A stretch of 64,000 nucleotides of DNA, from assembly GCF_964252635.1 (NCBI RefSeq), contig NZ_CAXUNP010000002.1:1-64000 (forward strand), given 5' to 3'. The notes below the pieces were generated by a model, which saw nothing but the letters and a program-made list of their open reading frames with translations, was not told the DNA's origin and made no database searches. Each line of letters begins with the position of its first letter. Position 1 is the first letter of the stretch. A program made the position numbers and the translations under genes. The DNA is from Jatrophihabitans sp964252635. Its GTDB lineage: Bacteria; Actinomycetota; Actinomycetes; Mycobacteriales; Jatrophihabitantaceae. This document shows, one piece after another, positions 16,146 to 24,244 of the stretch.

Positions 16146-17162
16146 ATGAACGCACGAGACGATCGACGGCGCGCGGGCCTTCGTCGGCAGCGGCGGCGCG
16201 GCTACGGGGTGGCCAGGCTGCTGGTCGCGACCCCGGCCATGGTCGGCAGCCTGCTGCTGTTGGTGCTGTGCAGCTGGGCCGGGCAGTGGGAGGCGTTGCT
16301 GTTGCTGGCCTGGCTGGCCAGCGCCGCGGCCGTGTTCACGCCGGTAGGGGAGCGGGCAGCGGTGCGATGGGCATGCGGGTTCGTGCGTCCCAGCGCGCGG
16401 CAGCGGGCGCAGCTCGAGCCGGCGTGGCGCCGGGTCCTGGGCCGGTGCGGCGTCGATCCAGGCGACGTCGACCTGTACCTGCAGCGCAGCCGAGCGGTCA
16501 ACGCGTTCACCGCCGGGGGCCGCAGCGTGGCCCTCACGACGGGTGCTCAAGCAGAATTTGTAAAACCCCACCTAGTCCAGCATCACGAGCAACCCGCGAA
16601 CACGGCTCGTGTCGAGGCGCTGCTGGCGCACGAGCTGGGGCACTGGGCCGGCAACAGCACCCGCGTAGGCCTGGTCACCGCGTGGCTGGCCGCGCCGTGG
16701 CGTTTGGTGAGCCGACTGTTCCTCGCACTTGGCCTGGCGTTCGCGCATCGGCAGCCGCGACGCCTACTTGCTCTGCTCGTCGTTGCTGTGGTGGGCGTGG
16801 CGGTGGTCCAGGCGATCCAGCACGGGCAGCCCACGGTGGCTGCTCTGCTGGTCGGCCTCGCGGTCGGGGGGGTGGGCTGCCCGCTCGCCGACGCGGCGCT
16901 GAGCCGTCGTGATGAGTACGCCGCCGACCGTTACGCCGCCGACGCGGGCTACGGAGCGGATCTGGCGGCGGCGCTGGCGTGCCTCGATGGCGGCAGCGAG
17001 CACCGCCGCCCGGGCCTGCTCGACCGGCTGACCGCCCGGCACCCGTCCGTGGCGCAGCGTCTTGACGCGCTATACGAGCTGGAGCTGGCCGGCACGCAGG
17101 TTCCGCAGTCGCCGGCGATCCTGGCGGCCGCCGCCGCGGGGCCGGCTGTCGCGGTGCGCTGA
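16146..17162 (+). CDS. M48-family membrane zinc metallopeptidase
   Basis: 338 aa from ATG 16146. The zinc-binding motif H-E-L-G-H is at residues 162-166 (VEALLAHELGHWAGNS), and the third ligand Glu257 lies in R-R-D-E-Y-A-A-D-R-Y-A-A-D, the usual C-terminal M48 signature. Hydrophobic segments at about 25-60, 205-225 and 230-250 make it an integral membrane protein. An N-terminal Arg-rich stretch faces the cytosol. M48 peptidases (HtpX/Ste24-like) clip membrane or exported proteins. Copies on actinobacterial plasmids and ICEs are common, their role is not settled, and a part in envelope remodelling for transfer is a guess. It overlaps the next gene as TGATG. Confidence 0.85.
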   Translation: MNARDDRRRAGLRRQRRRGYGVARLLVATPAMVGSLLLLVLCSWAGQWEALLLLAWLASAAAVFTPVGERAAVRWACGFVRPSARQRAQLEPAWRRVLGRCGVDPGDVDLYLQRSRAVNAFTAGGRSVALTTGAQAEFVKPHLVQHHEQPANTARVEALLAHELGHWAGNSTRVGLVTAWLAAPWRLVSRLFLALGLAFAHRQPRRLLALLVVAVVGVAVVQAIQHGQPTVAALLVGLAVGGVGCPLADAALSRRDEYAADRYAADAGYGADLAAALACLDGGSEHRRPGLLDRLTARHPSVAQRLDALYELELAGTQVPQSPAILAAAAAGPAVAVR

Positions 17163-17587
17163 TGCGCTCGCGCGCGTGGGGACGGCGCGGTGCCGCTGCG
17201 GTGGTGCTCGCGGTCATCGCCGTGCTCGGGGTCGCCTGGCGGGCCCAGTCCCACGGCACCACACACACTGGTTCGCGTCCACCGACCAAGACGGCTGCGT
17301 CGCCGACGTCGCCTGCGCGCCCTACGGCTGGCGATGCGCCGCTGAGCTGGGCGGCAGCACGCCAGGCGTTGGCAACGCTTCGGGTGCTGCCGCGTCGGCC
17401 GTATGAGCAGGGCTACCAGCGTGACTGCGGCCAGGGGCAGGGCTGCGTATTCGGTCCTGCCTGGACCGACGACCAGAACGCCCCCGAGGGGCACAACGGG
17501 TGCCGCACGGTAGTCATTCTCGCAGCGGGGACATCCAGTCAGACGCCGAGAGCAACGCCATGCGGCACCGACTACGCAACGAAGTAG
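17162..17587 (+). pseudogene. Secreted DUF1524 (HNH) nuclease, truncated or frameshifted before the catalytic core
   Basis: ATG 17162 overlaps the peptidase stop (TGATG). The 141-aa product has a signal anchor (about residues 10-27: AAAVVLAVIAVLGVAW) and a Thr/Pro linker. It then has the N-terminal half of DUF1524 nucleases: A-L-A-T-L-x-V-L-P...G-Y-Q-R-D-C...F-G-P-A-W-T-D-D...G-H-N-G-C. In the family H-N-G-C-D-T-R-N-D-I-L continues toward the D-H-V-V-A-L HNH core. Here the match stops at H-N-G-C-R-T, and the remaining 27 residues are unrelated. The downstream bases keep fragments of the expected sequence in another frame (I-Q-S-D-A-E-S-N-A). The gene is probably inactive as a nuclease. Confidence 0.6.
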
Positions 17588-17665
17588 GCCACCCCGAGCC
17601 TCGGGTCTACCAGGAAGGCTGCCCCACGTCGCCTAGTCGCCGCGGCCGCGGACATGGTCCCACGA

Positions 17666-17694
17666 CAGTTGTCCCAAGACTGTTGGGACGACTG
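17666..17694. terminator. Strong 12-bp hairpin closing the element block
   Basis: CAGTTGTCCCAA (17666-17677) pairs with TTGGGACGACTG (17683-17694) over 12 positions with one G-U pair and a 5-base loop (GACTG). It lies 79 bp after the broken nuclease and 139 bp before the convergent SMP-30 gene stop, so it can terminate transcription from both sides. No T tract follows. Confidence 0.6.
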
Positions 17695-17832
17695 CGCGGC
17701 CCAGCGACGCCGTCATGAGGTGGCCTTGGAGCGGCGTTCTCGGTGATGTTGTCGACCCACCGCGGATCCTGTGGGTAGGCCATGCGGCGCTGCTCGACCT
17801 GAATGGCCAGACGAAGGGGCCATCCATCCGCA

Positions 17833-18837
17833 TCACTCCGAGAGTAGCTCGAGACGTAGAAGCTTGGCAGTGCGAACGGAGCCGTCCGGCAGTGGGTTGG
17901 TTGTGCCGCCGTCGGTGGTGAAGAAAGCCACCCGCCCGACCTGCCCCGGCTCGCGGCCCCAAGCGCCACTGGACGGACCGAGTAGGCGCTCATCCAACGG
18001 ATCGCCTGCGACGATGACACGGGGCTGGTCGACCGGACCGGCCAATGCGACCCGGTCGATCGTGTTCTCACGGTGGGTGGTGATGTAAGCGACGCCGGCC
18101 TCCTCATCGATACAGAAGTCGTCGGCCATCGTGCCCCCGCCGACCTGTTGCGGACTGCCGGACGGCGCGTGAGTCGTCGGGTCAACGCCGACGCGCATGA
18201 ACAGTTTGCGGCTAGTAGAGGTGTAGTACACGCATTGCGTTCTCGGGTCGTACCGGACACCGTTGATGCCTGGCTGTGGCGGCTTCATCGGATGTCGAAG
18301 ATCCTGCGTCATGCTCACGTCGGCGAGCCAGACGTCCGGTGTCAGAGCCGTTCCGTCTTCGTGTAGATCGACGCGCCAGACGAGTCCGGCGATGCTGTCG
18401 GCGACCAGCATGACGTCTGGGGCGACCAGGCACCCACCGTTGAGTGCGCGGGCACGATCGTCGAATGTGCAGACGTCGCTGACTCTGGGCTGATCGCCCG
18501 GTTTCCACCCACGCAGATCAACTCGCTGTAGGTACGAACCCGTTCCTGCATAGATCTCGGAGGTGGCAACGACGAAGACATCGGGCATCACCTCGACAAT
18601 GGCCGTGGGCGGGTGAGCGAAATTGTGGATCAAGGTGGGCGTCTCGGGCGCAGCGCCCTGCTGGGCGGGGACGAACCACAGTTCGTGCTGGTTCATCGCC
18701 GTCACCAGAATTGAGTTATCGCTGCGGACGGCGAGATTTTCCAGGAAGTAGTGAGCCGAAAACTCCGCAACGACCGTCAGCGCTGCTCGCGAGGTCGGCA
18801 CGTTGACAGGCATCCCATCGTCACCCGGCGGTGTCAT
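17833..18837 (-). CDS. SMP-30/gluconolactonase/LRE-like beta-propeller protein
   Basis: 334 aa from ATG 18837 (ATGA overlap with the CMD-like gene). Repeated blade motifs are visible: F-L-E-N-L-A-V-R-S-D-N-S-I-L-V-T, L-N-G-G-C-L-V-A-P-D-V-M-L-V-A-D-S-I-A-G-L-V-W-R-V-D, P-G-I-N-G-V-R-Y-D-P-R-T-Q-C-V-Y-Y-T-S-T, and A-D-D-F-C-I-D-E-E-A-G-V-A-Y-I-T-T-H-R-E-N. The E...N...D set at blade starts corresponds to the metal-binding residues of lactonases. No signal peptide is present. It probably hydrolyses a lactone in the cytoplasm, or binds a small ligand. It is the last gene of an operon with an SDR and a CMD-like protein, a plausible oxidise-to-lactone-then-open series. Confidence 0.75.
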   Translation of the reverse strand: MTPPGDDGMPVNVPTSRAALTVVAEFSAHYFLENLAVRSDNSILVTAMNQHELWFVPAQQGAAPETPTLIHNFAHPPTAIVEVMPDVFVVATSEIYAGTGSYLQRVDLRGWKPGDQPRVSDVCTFDDRARALNGGCLVAPDVMLVADSIAGLVWRVDLHEDGTALTPDVWLADVSMTQDLRHPMKPPQPGINGVRYDPRTQCVYYTSTSRKLFMRVGVDPTTHAPSGSPQQVGGGTMADDFCIDEEAGVAYITTHRENTIDRVALAGPVDQPRVIVAGDPLDERLLGPSSGAWGREPGQVGRVAFFTTDGGTTNPLPDGSVRTAKLLRLELLSE

Positions 18838-19412
18838 TGATCAAGACCGAGGGCATTCGACGGCACGTCGAAGGCGGACAGAGTGAGGGAGACGCCTGTG
18901 AACCAGCCGAGCAACATGGTCAGGTCGACTATTCCGGCGTCGCCGATCGCGTGCTGGGCGCGTCGGAATAGTCCGACCGGGACGACGCGCGGTTGCGTGA
19001 GCGCGCTCGCGAGCTCGTACACGACGCTCTGGCGAGGGTCGTCAAACGAGGTAGGCCGGTTGGCGATGAGTGCCTCAACTTTTTCGGCTGGCAGGTGTCC
19101 GGCTCGCTCGCCAATTTTCTCATGCTCGTAGTTGGAGTAAGCGGCGAGCCAACGACCGTTGATGATGTTGGTGGCGATCTCGATCTCGGCCTTCGTCAAC
19201 GTCGACGTTGTCTGGTAGTACGCGCCCACCGGAACCACGGTTTTCGCCAGCGTGGGGTTGCACAGCCAAATCTTGTGCGGTCCAGGTACGAGCCCGCGCA
19301 AGCTCACCGTGTAGTTGTAGGCGTCCTTCATATCTGTCGGCATCTTGTCGACGGGCGTCTCCACGAATCGCCCAAATGTCCCAAAGTCCGAGGGGTCGTT
19401 CGTCTCGGTCAT
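18834..19412 (-). CDS. Carboxymuconolactone decarboxylase (CMD)-like protein
   Basis: 192 aa from ATG 19412, which overlaps the SDR stop (ATGA) and has GGAG nine bases upstream. An ATG 15 bases earlier has no ribosome site. The core E-I-A-T-N-I-I-N-G-R-W-L-A-A-Y-S-N-Y-E-H-E-K-I-G-E-R-A-G-H corresponds to the all-helical CMD/AhpD-like fold. It lacks the C-x-x-C of AhpD peroxidase-type members, so a decarboxylase or isomerase role, or none in catalysis, is more likely. It sits between an SDR and a lactonase-like protein. It is one of three such proteins in the window. Confidence 0.75.
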   Translation of the reverse strand: MTETNDPSDFGTFGRFVETPVDKMPTDMKDAYNYTVSLRGLVPGPHKIWLCNPTLAKTVVPVGAYYQTTSTLTKAEIEIATNIINGRWLAAYSNYEHEKIGERAGHLPAEKVEALIANRPTSFDDPRQSVVYELASALTQPRVVPVGLFRRAQHAIGDAGIVDLTMLLGWFTGVSLTLSAFDVPSNALGLDQ

Positions 19413-20137
19413 GAGGTCATACTCCATTTCGACGGGCTCGTGTTCGGGTACAGAACGGAGGGGTCCTGAGACAGGGCGGACTTCAATTGGACGGTCCCGT
19501 CGTCCGCGAGAACCTCCAAGGTCCCTGCTTCGATTCCGTCGAGCGCCTTCTCAACCACCAGTTTGGGGTCGGCCTTCGGGACGTCCCAACCAGCCATCAT
19601 GTCGGTGTCGACGCTACCTACAAGAAGTCCGGTGACTTGAGTTCGCTGATCGACAAGTTCGAGCCTGACGGAGTTCGTCAAACCCCATTCTGCTGACTTC
19701 GCCGAGCAGTAAGCGCCTACGCCGTCGAACGCCAACCACGACAGTGCTGACAGCATGTTCAGGATGGCGCCGCCGCCGTTCGCGCGCAGGATCGGCGCGA
19801 ATGCTCGCACCATGTTCAGGGTTCCGTAGTAATGGGTGTCCATCTCAAGCCGTATCTTGTCGAGATCTCCATCCACCAGACGCTGATTGGTGGACGACCC
19901 GGCGTTGTTGATTAGCAGTGAGGTGTCTTGGGCTGCAGCGGCAGCGGCCGCGATCGCGGACTGATCGGTGACGTCGAGGGTCAACACTTCGACGCCGGGT
20001 ATGCGTTGCACGGCATCTGGGTTCCTGGTTGCTGCGTACACGCGTGCCGCTCCCCGCTCGAGCAACTGTTCGACGAACTGCGCTCCCATGCCGCGGTTGG
20101 ATCCCGTAACGAGTGCCGTCGCCCCGACTAGCTTCAC
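19409..20137 (-). CDS. SDR family oxidoreductase
   Basis: 242 aa from GTG 20137, chosen because AGGAGG lies four to five bases upstream and the length matches this SDR subfamily. An ATG at 20182 would add 15 residues. Motifs: T-G-S-N-R-G-M-G (cofactor loop), N-N-A-G, and Y-C-S-A-K (catalytic Tyr/Lys) preceded by the Ser of L-S-A-L-S. It is the first gene of an operon with CMD-like and SMP-30-like proteins. A perfect GntR-type operator (20299-20315) lies about 160 bp upstream. Confidence 0.88.
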   Translation of the reverse strand: MKLVGATALVTGSNRGMGAQFVEQLLERGAARVYAATRNPDAVQRIPGVEVLTLDVTDQSAIAAAAAAAQDTSLLINNAGSSTNQRLVDGDLDKIRLEMDTHYYGTLNMVRAFAPILRANGGGAILNMLSALSWLAFDGVGAYCSAKSAEWGLTNSVRLELVDQRTQVTGLLVGSVDTDMMAGWDVPKADPKLVVEKALDGIEAGTLEVLADDGTVQLKSALSQDPSVLYPNTSPSKWSMTS

Positions 20138-20298
20138 GTCGCCTCCTGGTGCGGTTTTGCTTTCTGGGCCGACTGAGGTCATCGACGGCCGCCAGATCAG
20201 CGTTCCGCGGGAGACATGACCGGGACAATGACGCGCGACCACAAGACGAGGCCACCAATATGACGTGATCCGAACGCTGGCCCGGTCGCAAGGGGTGC

Positions 20299-20315
20299 AA
20301 CTGGTCTGACCAGTT
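20299..20315. promoter_or_regulatory. Perfect GntR/FadR-type operator palindrome
   Basis: AACTGGTCTGACCAGTT is an exact inverted repeat around a central T. The TGGTC-N-GACCA core is the classic binding pattern of FadR-subfamily GntR regulators (FadR itself prefers CTGGTC-N-GAC). It lies upstream of the SDR-CMD-SMP30 operon (start 20137, minus strand). The two GntR-type proteins encoded in the window are candidate ligands. Confidence 0.6.
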
Positions 20316-20828
20316 TCTGTGTGACCTTTGTCCGCAGAACAGTTCTACTCCGTCTCGGCCTCGGTACCGCGCCGCGGCTGACCAATAATGATGACGTTGC
20401 CGCTGTTTCGTCGTTGCAGGGCTGCCGCATCGAGTGACGTATTTTCGTGCCCGCGTTGGGTGACACGGCATGCGACGTCGAACTCCGTGAAGCTCGAACT
20501 CTGAGCTGTAACGAGCGCGCGGATTTTGGCAGAACGCCTTGGGCCATGAGCTGGTCGAGGTCGCGATGCACATCATGTTCTTTGCATCGGTCAACGCGTC
20601 GCAGGCATCTTCTGTCGCGCCGGCTGACCGTCAATGGCTCGACGATTGTTTCGACCCGGAGTCAGCCTCCGCAGGCGAAGGTCGGCGCCATCGGCACCTA
20701 CGACACTGCACATGTGCTGGGCGCTCTATCACCCACCGACTGAGACGTCATCCACCGAGGCAACTGTCGGCGTTACTCCTGGGGGGCGGCTCTGAGATCA
20801 ATCGAGCGAGTCGCCGAGGAGATCCTTC
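20316..20828. other. 513 bp without a recognisable gene
   Basis: Both strands hold only short frames. A plus-strand frame from about 20539 (LVEVAMHIMFFASVNASQAS) and a shifted end (AIGTYDTAHVLGALSPTD) near 20690-20743 could be the remains of a decayed gene, but I recognise no family. The region also carries the upstream part of the SDR promoter and of the glpD remnant. Confidence 0.4.
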
Positions 20829-21870
20829 ATGCGGCCTTTCGCGCTGTCCCCCGAAGCGCGCAGCAAAGCCACGCGCGACCTGCGTGACGGTGGCCCCTTG
20901 ATGTACTCGTCGTACGCGGTGGGGTCGTCGGCACCGGCGCAGTGCTTGATGCGATGAGACGCAGTTTGCGCGTGGGCATCGTGGAAACCCGAAACTGGGG
21001 CAGCGGCACGTCCTCGCGCTGGTCCAAGTTCAAGCGTGCGGGCTTGCGCTACTTCCAGATGCTCGACTTCGGTCCGTCCCGTGAAGCGCTTCGCGAGCGG
21101 GGCACGTCGAGGACGCTGGCCCGTACCTGGTGCAGGTGGTGCCGTTCCGGTGACTGCTCAGGCACAGAGTGTGGGAACGGCTCGATGTGGGCGCAGGGGA
21201 TCGTTGCCCACGACGCGATGGCTGCGGCGTCCGGTCACGGGCCTTCCAGGGCGCTGGCACCTCACCAGACGCGCGCCCTCAGATCGCACCCGCACTGCTG
21301 TCCACCCCGCTTGTCGGCGCCATCCGGTGTTTCAATGCCCAAGTCGATGACACCCGCCACACCATGCACTGTTCCGCACTGCCGCGTCCTATCGGGCCCT
21401 GGCCGCCAGCCGGGCTCGTGTCGTCGATCAAACGCTTCGGCGTTCGGGTGACCGCATCGCACTACGCGACGTCAGAACGGGCGAGTAATTCGCGGTTGCC
21501 ACCAAGCAGGTCTTCAACGCCAGCGGCGTCTGGACTGACGACCCAGACCATGGTCGACAGTCGGAGCCGGCTGCGTGTTCGAGGGTCTAAAGGCGTCAAT
21601 GTGGTGGTCCGCAGGGACCGCGTGCAGCTCGACACCGGTCGGATCTTGAGGACCGAGGCCCCGGTCCCCTGTGTAATCCCACGGGGCGGCACTGGACAAT
21701 GGGGCCACGACCGACACCAACCGGAAGCCGACAAGGCCCATCCCGCGGACGCCGCGGGCGAAGTCGACTACCTGTTCGATCGCCTCAATCGGGGCGCTAC
21801 GGACGGCCGTGACTGCACATGATGGCGAGGGTGTTTCTGAACGTGCGGCCGCGCCTGGCTGATAGGCGAT
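20829..21870 (+). pseudogene. glpD: Decayed glycerol-3-phosphate dehydrogenase gene (glpD remnant)
   Basis: Reading across several frames reconstructs the N-terminal two thirds of GlpD. The pieces are ALSPEARSKATRDL (20829 on); then D-V-L-V-V-R-G-G-V-V-G-T-G-A-V-L-D-A (FAD loop) followed by SLRVGIVETRNWGSGTSS, R-A-G-L-R-Y-F-Q-M-L-D-F-G and R-E-A-L-R-E-R-G; then R-H-R-V-W-E-R-L-D-V-G-A-G; I-A-P-A-L-L-S-T-P-L-V-G-A-I-R-C-F-N-A-Q-V-D-D-T-R-H-T; G-S-K-G-V-N-V-V-V-x-R-D-R; and D-K-A-H-P...D-Y-L-F-D-R-L-N-R. At least four frameshifts and internal deletions break it, and the C-terminal third is missing. The start still has GAGGAG upstream. It is clearly non-functional. Confidence 0.85.
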
Positions 21871-22043
21871 TCGACATCGAACTGTTGCGAGCACAGAATG
21901 ACGCGGTGGACTAGACCTTTCGCTCAGGCAACAACCCGATGACGCGGACGCCGCGCGCTTCGGTGCGAAAGACATCGTTCCGGCAAATAACGCTACGGAG
22001 CGGGCGCTTGTCGCGACGGGTGTGCAGCTGGCCGCCACATGCT

Positions 22044-22961
22044 TTACGGGTGTTGCGGTGCCTCGTTCGAAGGCCCGGCGCCCGCTTCCAGGAAAGCAAA
22101 GACGGCAGCAGCATCTTGATCCCCGCGCCCTGCGTCTTGGGCTCCGCGGTAGTAGCTAGCCGCCCTCGTTAGCAGGGGCGTCGGGGACCCGGCAGTTTCT
22201 GCAGCACGGTCGATCAGATCTAGATCCTTCAAGAAGGTGCGGATTCTGACGAAGGGCTCCGAGTAACCCTCATCGGCCATCAACGGTCCACGCAGTTCCA
22301 ACATCCGCGAGGTGCCAGCGCTGTTTCCAACCACTTCGAGGACACGGTCGAAATCAAGCCCGAGGCGTCGCGCAAGTAGCAACGCCTCCGCCGCAGCCAA
22401 GGTGTGCACAGCCACGAGCATGTTGGTCACGAACTTGAAGCGAGAGCCATTCCCGAACGCGCCCACGTCATACCACCGGCTGACGAGGTCGCCCATCACG
22501 TCCGAGGCTCGGCTCTTGGCTGAGTCGTCGCCGCTGACGTAAGCGACCAGCTCGCCGGCGAGGGCTTGCGGGGCCGAACCACTCACCGGGCAGTCGAGCA
22601 GGGTGATGCCGGCGGCCTGAGCGAGTGCGCGCGCGGTGCGTTTTGCATCTAGCGAAAGCGTTGAGGTCTCGATAATGACTAGATCTTGACGATCAGCGGT
22701 TTCGAGTCCATGAAGCGCGGCGATGACCTCAAGCAATGCGGTGTCACTCGGCAGCGACGTGATGATCGCTGACGCGTGACAAGCAACGTCGTAGGGCGTC
22801 TCGACGATCACGCCGCCCCGCGTCCGATGTTCGGCCAGGCGCAGGTCGTCTACGTCGGTGCCAATCACGCGTCGGCCTGCTCCAATCATTCGCGTACTCA
22901 TCGCGGAACCCATGATCCCTAGCCCGATCACGCCAACGTTCTCTGTCGGCTCGACAGTCAC
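22044..22961 (-). CDS. NAD(P)-dependent beta-hydroxyacid dehydrogenase (HIBADH/GarR family)
   Basis: 305 aa from GTG 22961, overlapping the LLM oxidoreductase stop (GTGA). G-V-I-G-L-G-I-M-G-S-A-M is the Rossmann loop. D-C-P-V-S-G-S-A-P-Q-A-x-x-G-E-L corresponds to the substrate-binding DAPVSGG motif, and G-N-G-S-R-F-K-F-V-T-N-M-L carries the catalytic Lys (K-x-x-x-N) in the linker helix. The family oxidises 3-hydroxyacids such as 3-hydroxyisobutyrate or tartronate semialdehyde. It is the last gene of the LLM unit. Substrate unknown. Confidence 0.85.
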   Translation of the reverse strand: MTVEPTENVGVIGLGIMGSAMSTRMIGAGRRVIGTDVDDLRLAEHRTRGGVIVETPYDVACHASAIITSLPSDTALLEVIAALHGLETADRQDLVIIETSTLSLDAKRTARALAQAAGITLLDCPVSGSAPQALAGELVAYVSGDDSAKSRASDVMGDLVSRWYDVGAFGNGSRFKFVTNMLVAVHTLAAAEALLLARRLGLDFDRVLEVVGNSAGTSRMLELRGPLMADEGYSEPFVRIRTFLKDLDLIDRAAETAGSPTPLLTRAASYYRGAQDAGRGDQDAAAVFAFLEAGAGPSNEAPQHP

Positions 22962-24061
22962 CCCGAGCTGCCGAGGGCGGCCGAAACCTGCGGCATTACT
23001 TTCGAGGACATGAGTTCCATCGACCGGCGGGCCAGTTCGGGATCGACCCAGTCCATGCCGGCGTAAACCAACTCACCGAAATCTCCGGTTGTCTCGCGTA
23101 ACGCAAGTATCTGCTCGGCAACGGAGTTTGGTGTGCCGCAAATGACGAGGGCATCCAGGACACCGTCAAGTGTCACCGACTCGTCCGGATCGTCTTGGTC
23201 CGCTTTGAACAGACCCAGACGCCCACCTTTCGCCATCTTTCGCAACATCTGCTCGTAGTAGAACCGATAAGGGCTTTGGGGCGACTCGCGGCCGTAGGAC
23301 CGAGCATCGGCATCGTTGTCTGAAACGAAGATCGTTCGGGCTACGCGCCAATCCGCCGGCTGCGCGGCCTGACCAACCGACTCCTTGCCTTCGCAGTACT
23401 TCGGCCAATGGGTGGTGACCCATTTGGGCAGCAGGAAGTTGGCCGACAGAGGGTGAAAGTCTCTGGTCCCCATCGCTACGACGCCGCGTGAGTAGGGAGC
23501 GACGACCGTGCCCACGATCTCGGGTCGCGGCTGTTGCAGCGGTCTGGGCAGGATGCCCATTCCAACCTCAGCGTCCCAGGTTCGAGCCGTTGTCAATTCC
23601 CACCGATTTCCGGCCATCTCTAACTGGTATGGCGCGTCTTCCGACCATGCGGCCAGGATGACGTCTATCGAGTCGGCAAACATGGCGTTGCGATCGGTGT
23701 CGAGGAGTCCTAGAACCTCGGCATCGGACGGCAACGCTCCAGGACTGATGCCAAGGATGAAACGCCCGTCGGCGAGGTGGTCGAACATCGCCGACTGAGC
23801 GGCGATCAGCACCGGATGCATGTGCGAGAGGTTGGTGGTCCCCGTCGCGAGTTTGATCTGCTGTGTGTCAGGGATGAGGGTGGCAAGGAAAAGCAGGCTG
23901 TTGGTGATTTTTTCGAACTCGTCGGTAAGGTGCTCGCCGATAAAGGCGTCGTGAAACCCGAGTCGGTCGGCAAGAATGACCGCGTCGCGATCCTCTTTCA
24001 GTGTGGAAGACCAATCGCGCTCTCGCGGGTGCATCGGCATCGCGAAGTATCCCAGTCTCAT
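22958..24061 (-). CDS. LLM-class flavin-dependent oxidoreductase (bacterial luciferase-like)
   Basis: 367 aa from ATG 24061. The 29 residues possible upstream do not look like this family, which starts M-R-L-G-Y-F-x-M-P-x-H-P. Typical blocks follow: A-D-R-L-G-F-H-D-A-F-I-G-E-H-L-T-D, L-A-T-G-T-T-N-L-S-H-M-H-P, H-L-A-D-G-R-F-I-L-G-I-S-P-G, and I-V-G-T-V-V-A-P-Y-S. It is an (alpha/beta)8 flavoprotein that needs reduced FMN or F420 and oxygen. A flavin reductase domain is encoded at 53236, which could supply FMNH2. It forms a unit with the hydroxyacid dehydrogenase. Likely a monooxygenase in the local catabolic pathway. Confidence 0.88.
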   Translation of the reverse strand: MRLGYFAMPMHPRERDWSSTLKEDRDAVILADRLGFHDAFIGEHLTDEFEKITNSLLFLATLIPDTQQIKLATGTTNLSHMHPVLIAAQSAMFDHLADGRFILGISPGALPSDAEVLGLLDTDRNAMFADSIDVILAAWSEDAPYQLEMAGNRWELTTARTWDAEVGMGILPRPLQQPRPEIVGTVVAPYSRGVVAMGTRDFHPLSANFLLPKWVTTHWPKYCEGKESVGQAAQPADWRVARTIFVSDNDADARSYGRESPQSPYRFYYEQMLRKMAKGGRLGLFKADQDDPDESVTLDGVLDALVICGTPNSVAEQILALRETTGDFGELVYAGMDWVDPELARRSMELMSSKVMPQVSAALGSSG

Positions 24062-24244
24062 CGTCTCATCCGTCCTCTCGACCGGCACAAGGTCGACGCG
24101 TAGCAGTGCGGCGTTGTCGGCGACCGACACAAGACAGCTAATAGGCATCGCCCTCAGAAGGCACTCGCGCTGGCTGTCAAAGTCGGCGACCCCTGCTGAC
24201 GACCTCCGCCATTGCGGCCGCGCCCGACGCCGTTGCTACCGGGG

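Noticed and set aside
2002..17600. Complete integrative or conjugative element
   Set aside because: No integrase, relaxase, coupling protein or replication initiator is recognisable, so only an element-derived block is claimed.
19413..19427. Earlier ATG for the CMD-like gene
   Set aside because: No ribosome site, whereas ATG 19412 has GGAG and an ATGA overlap.
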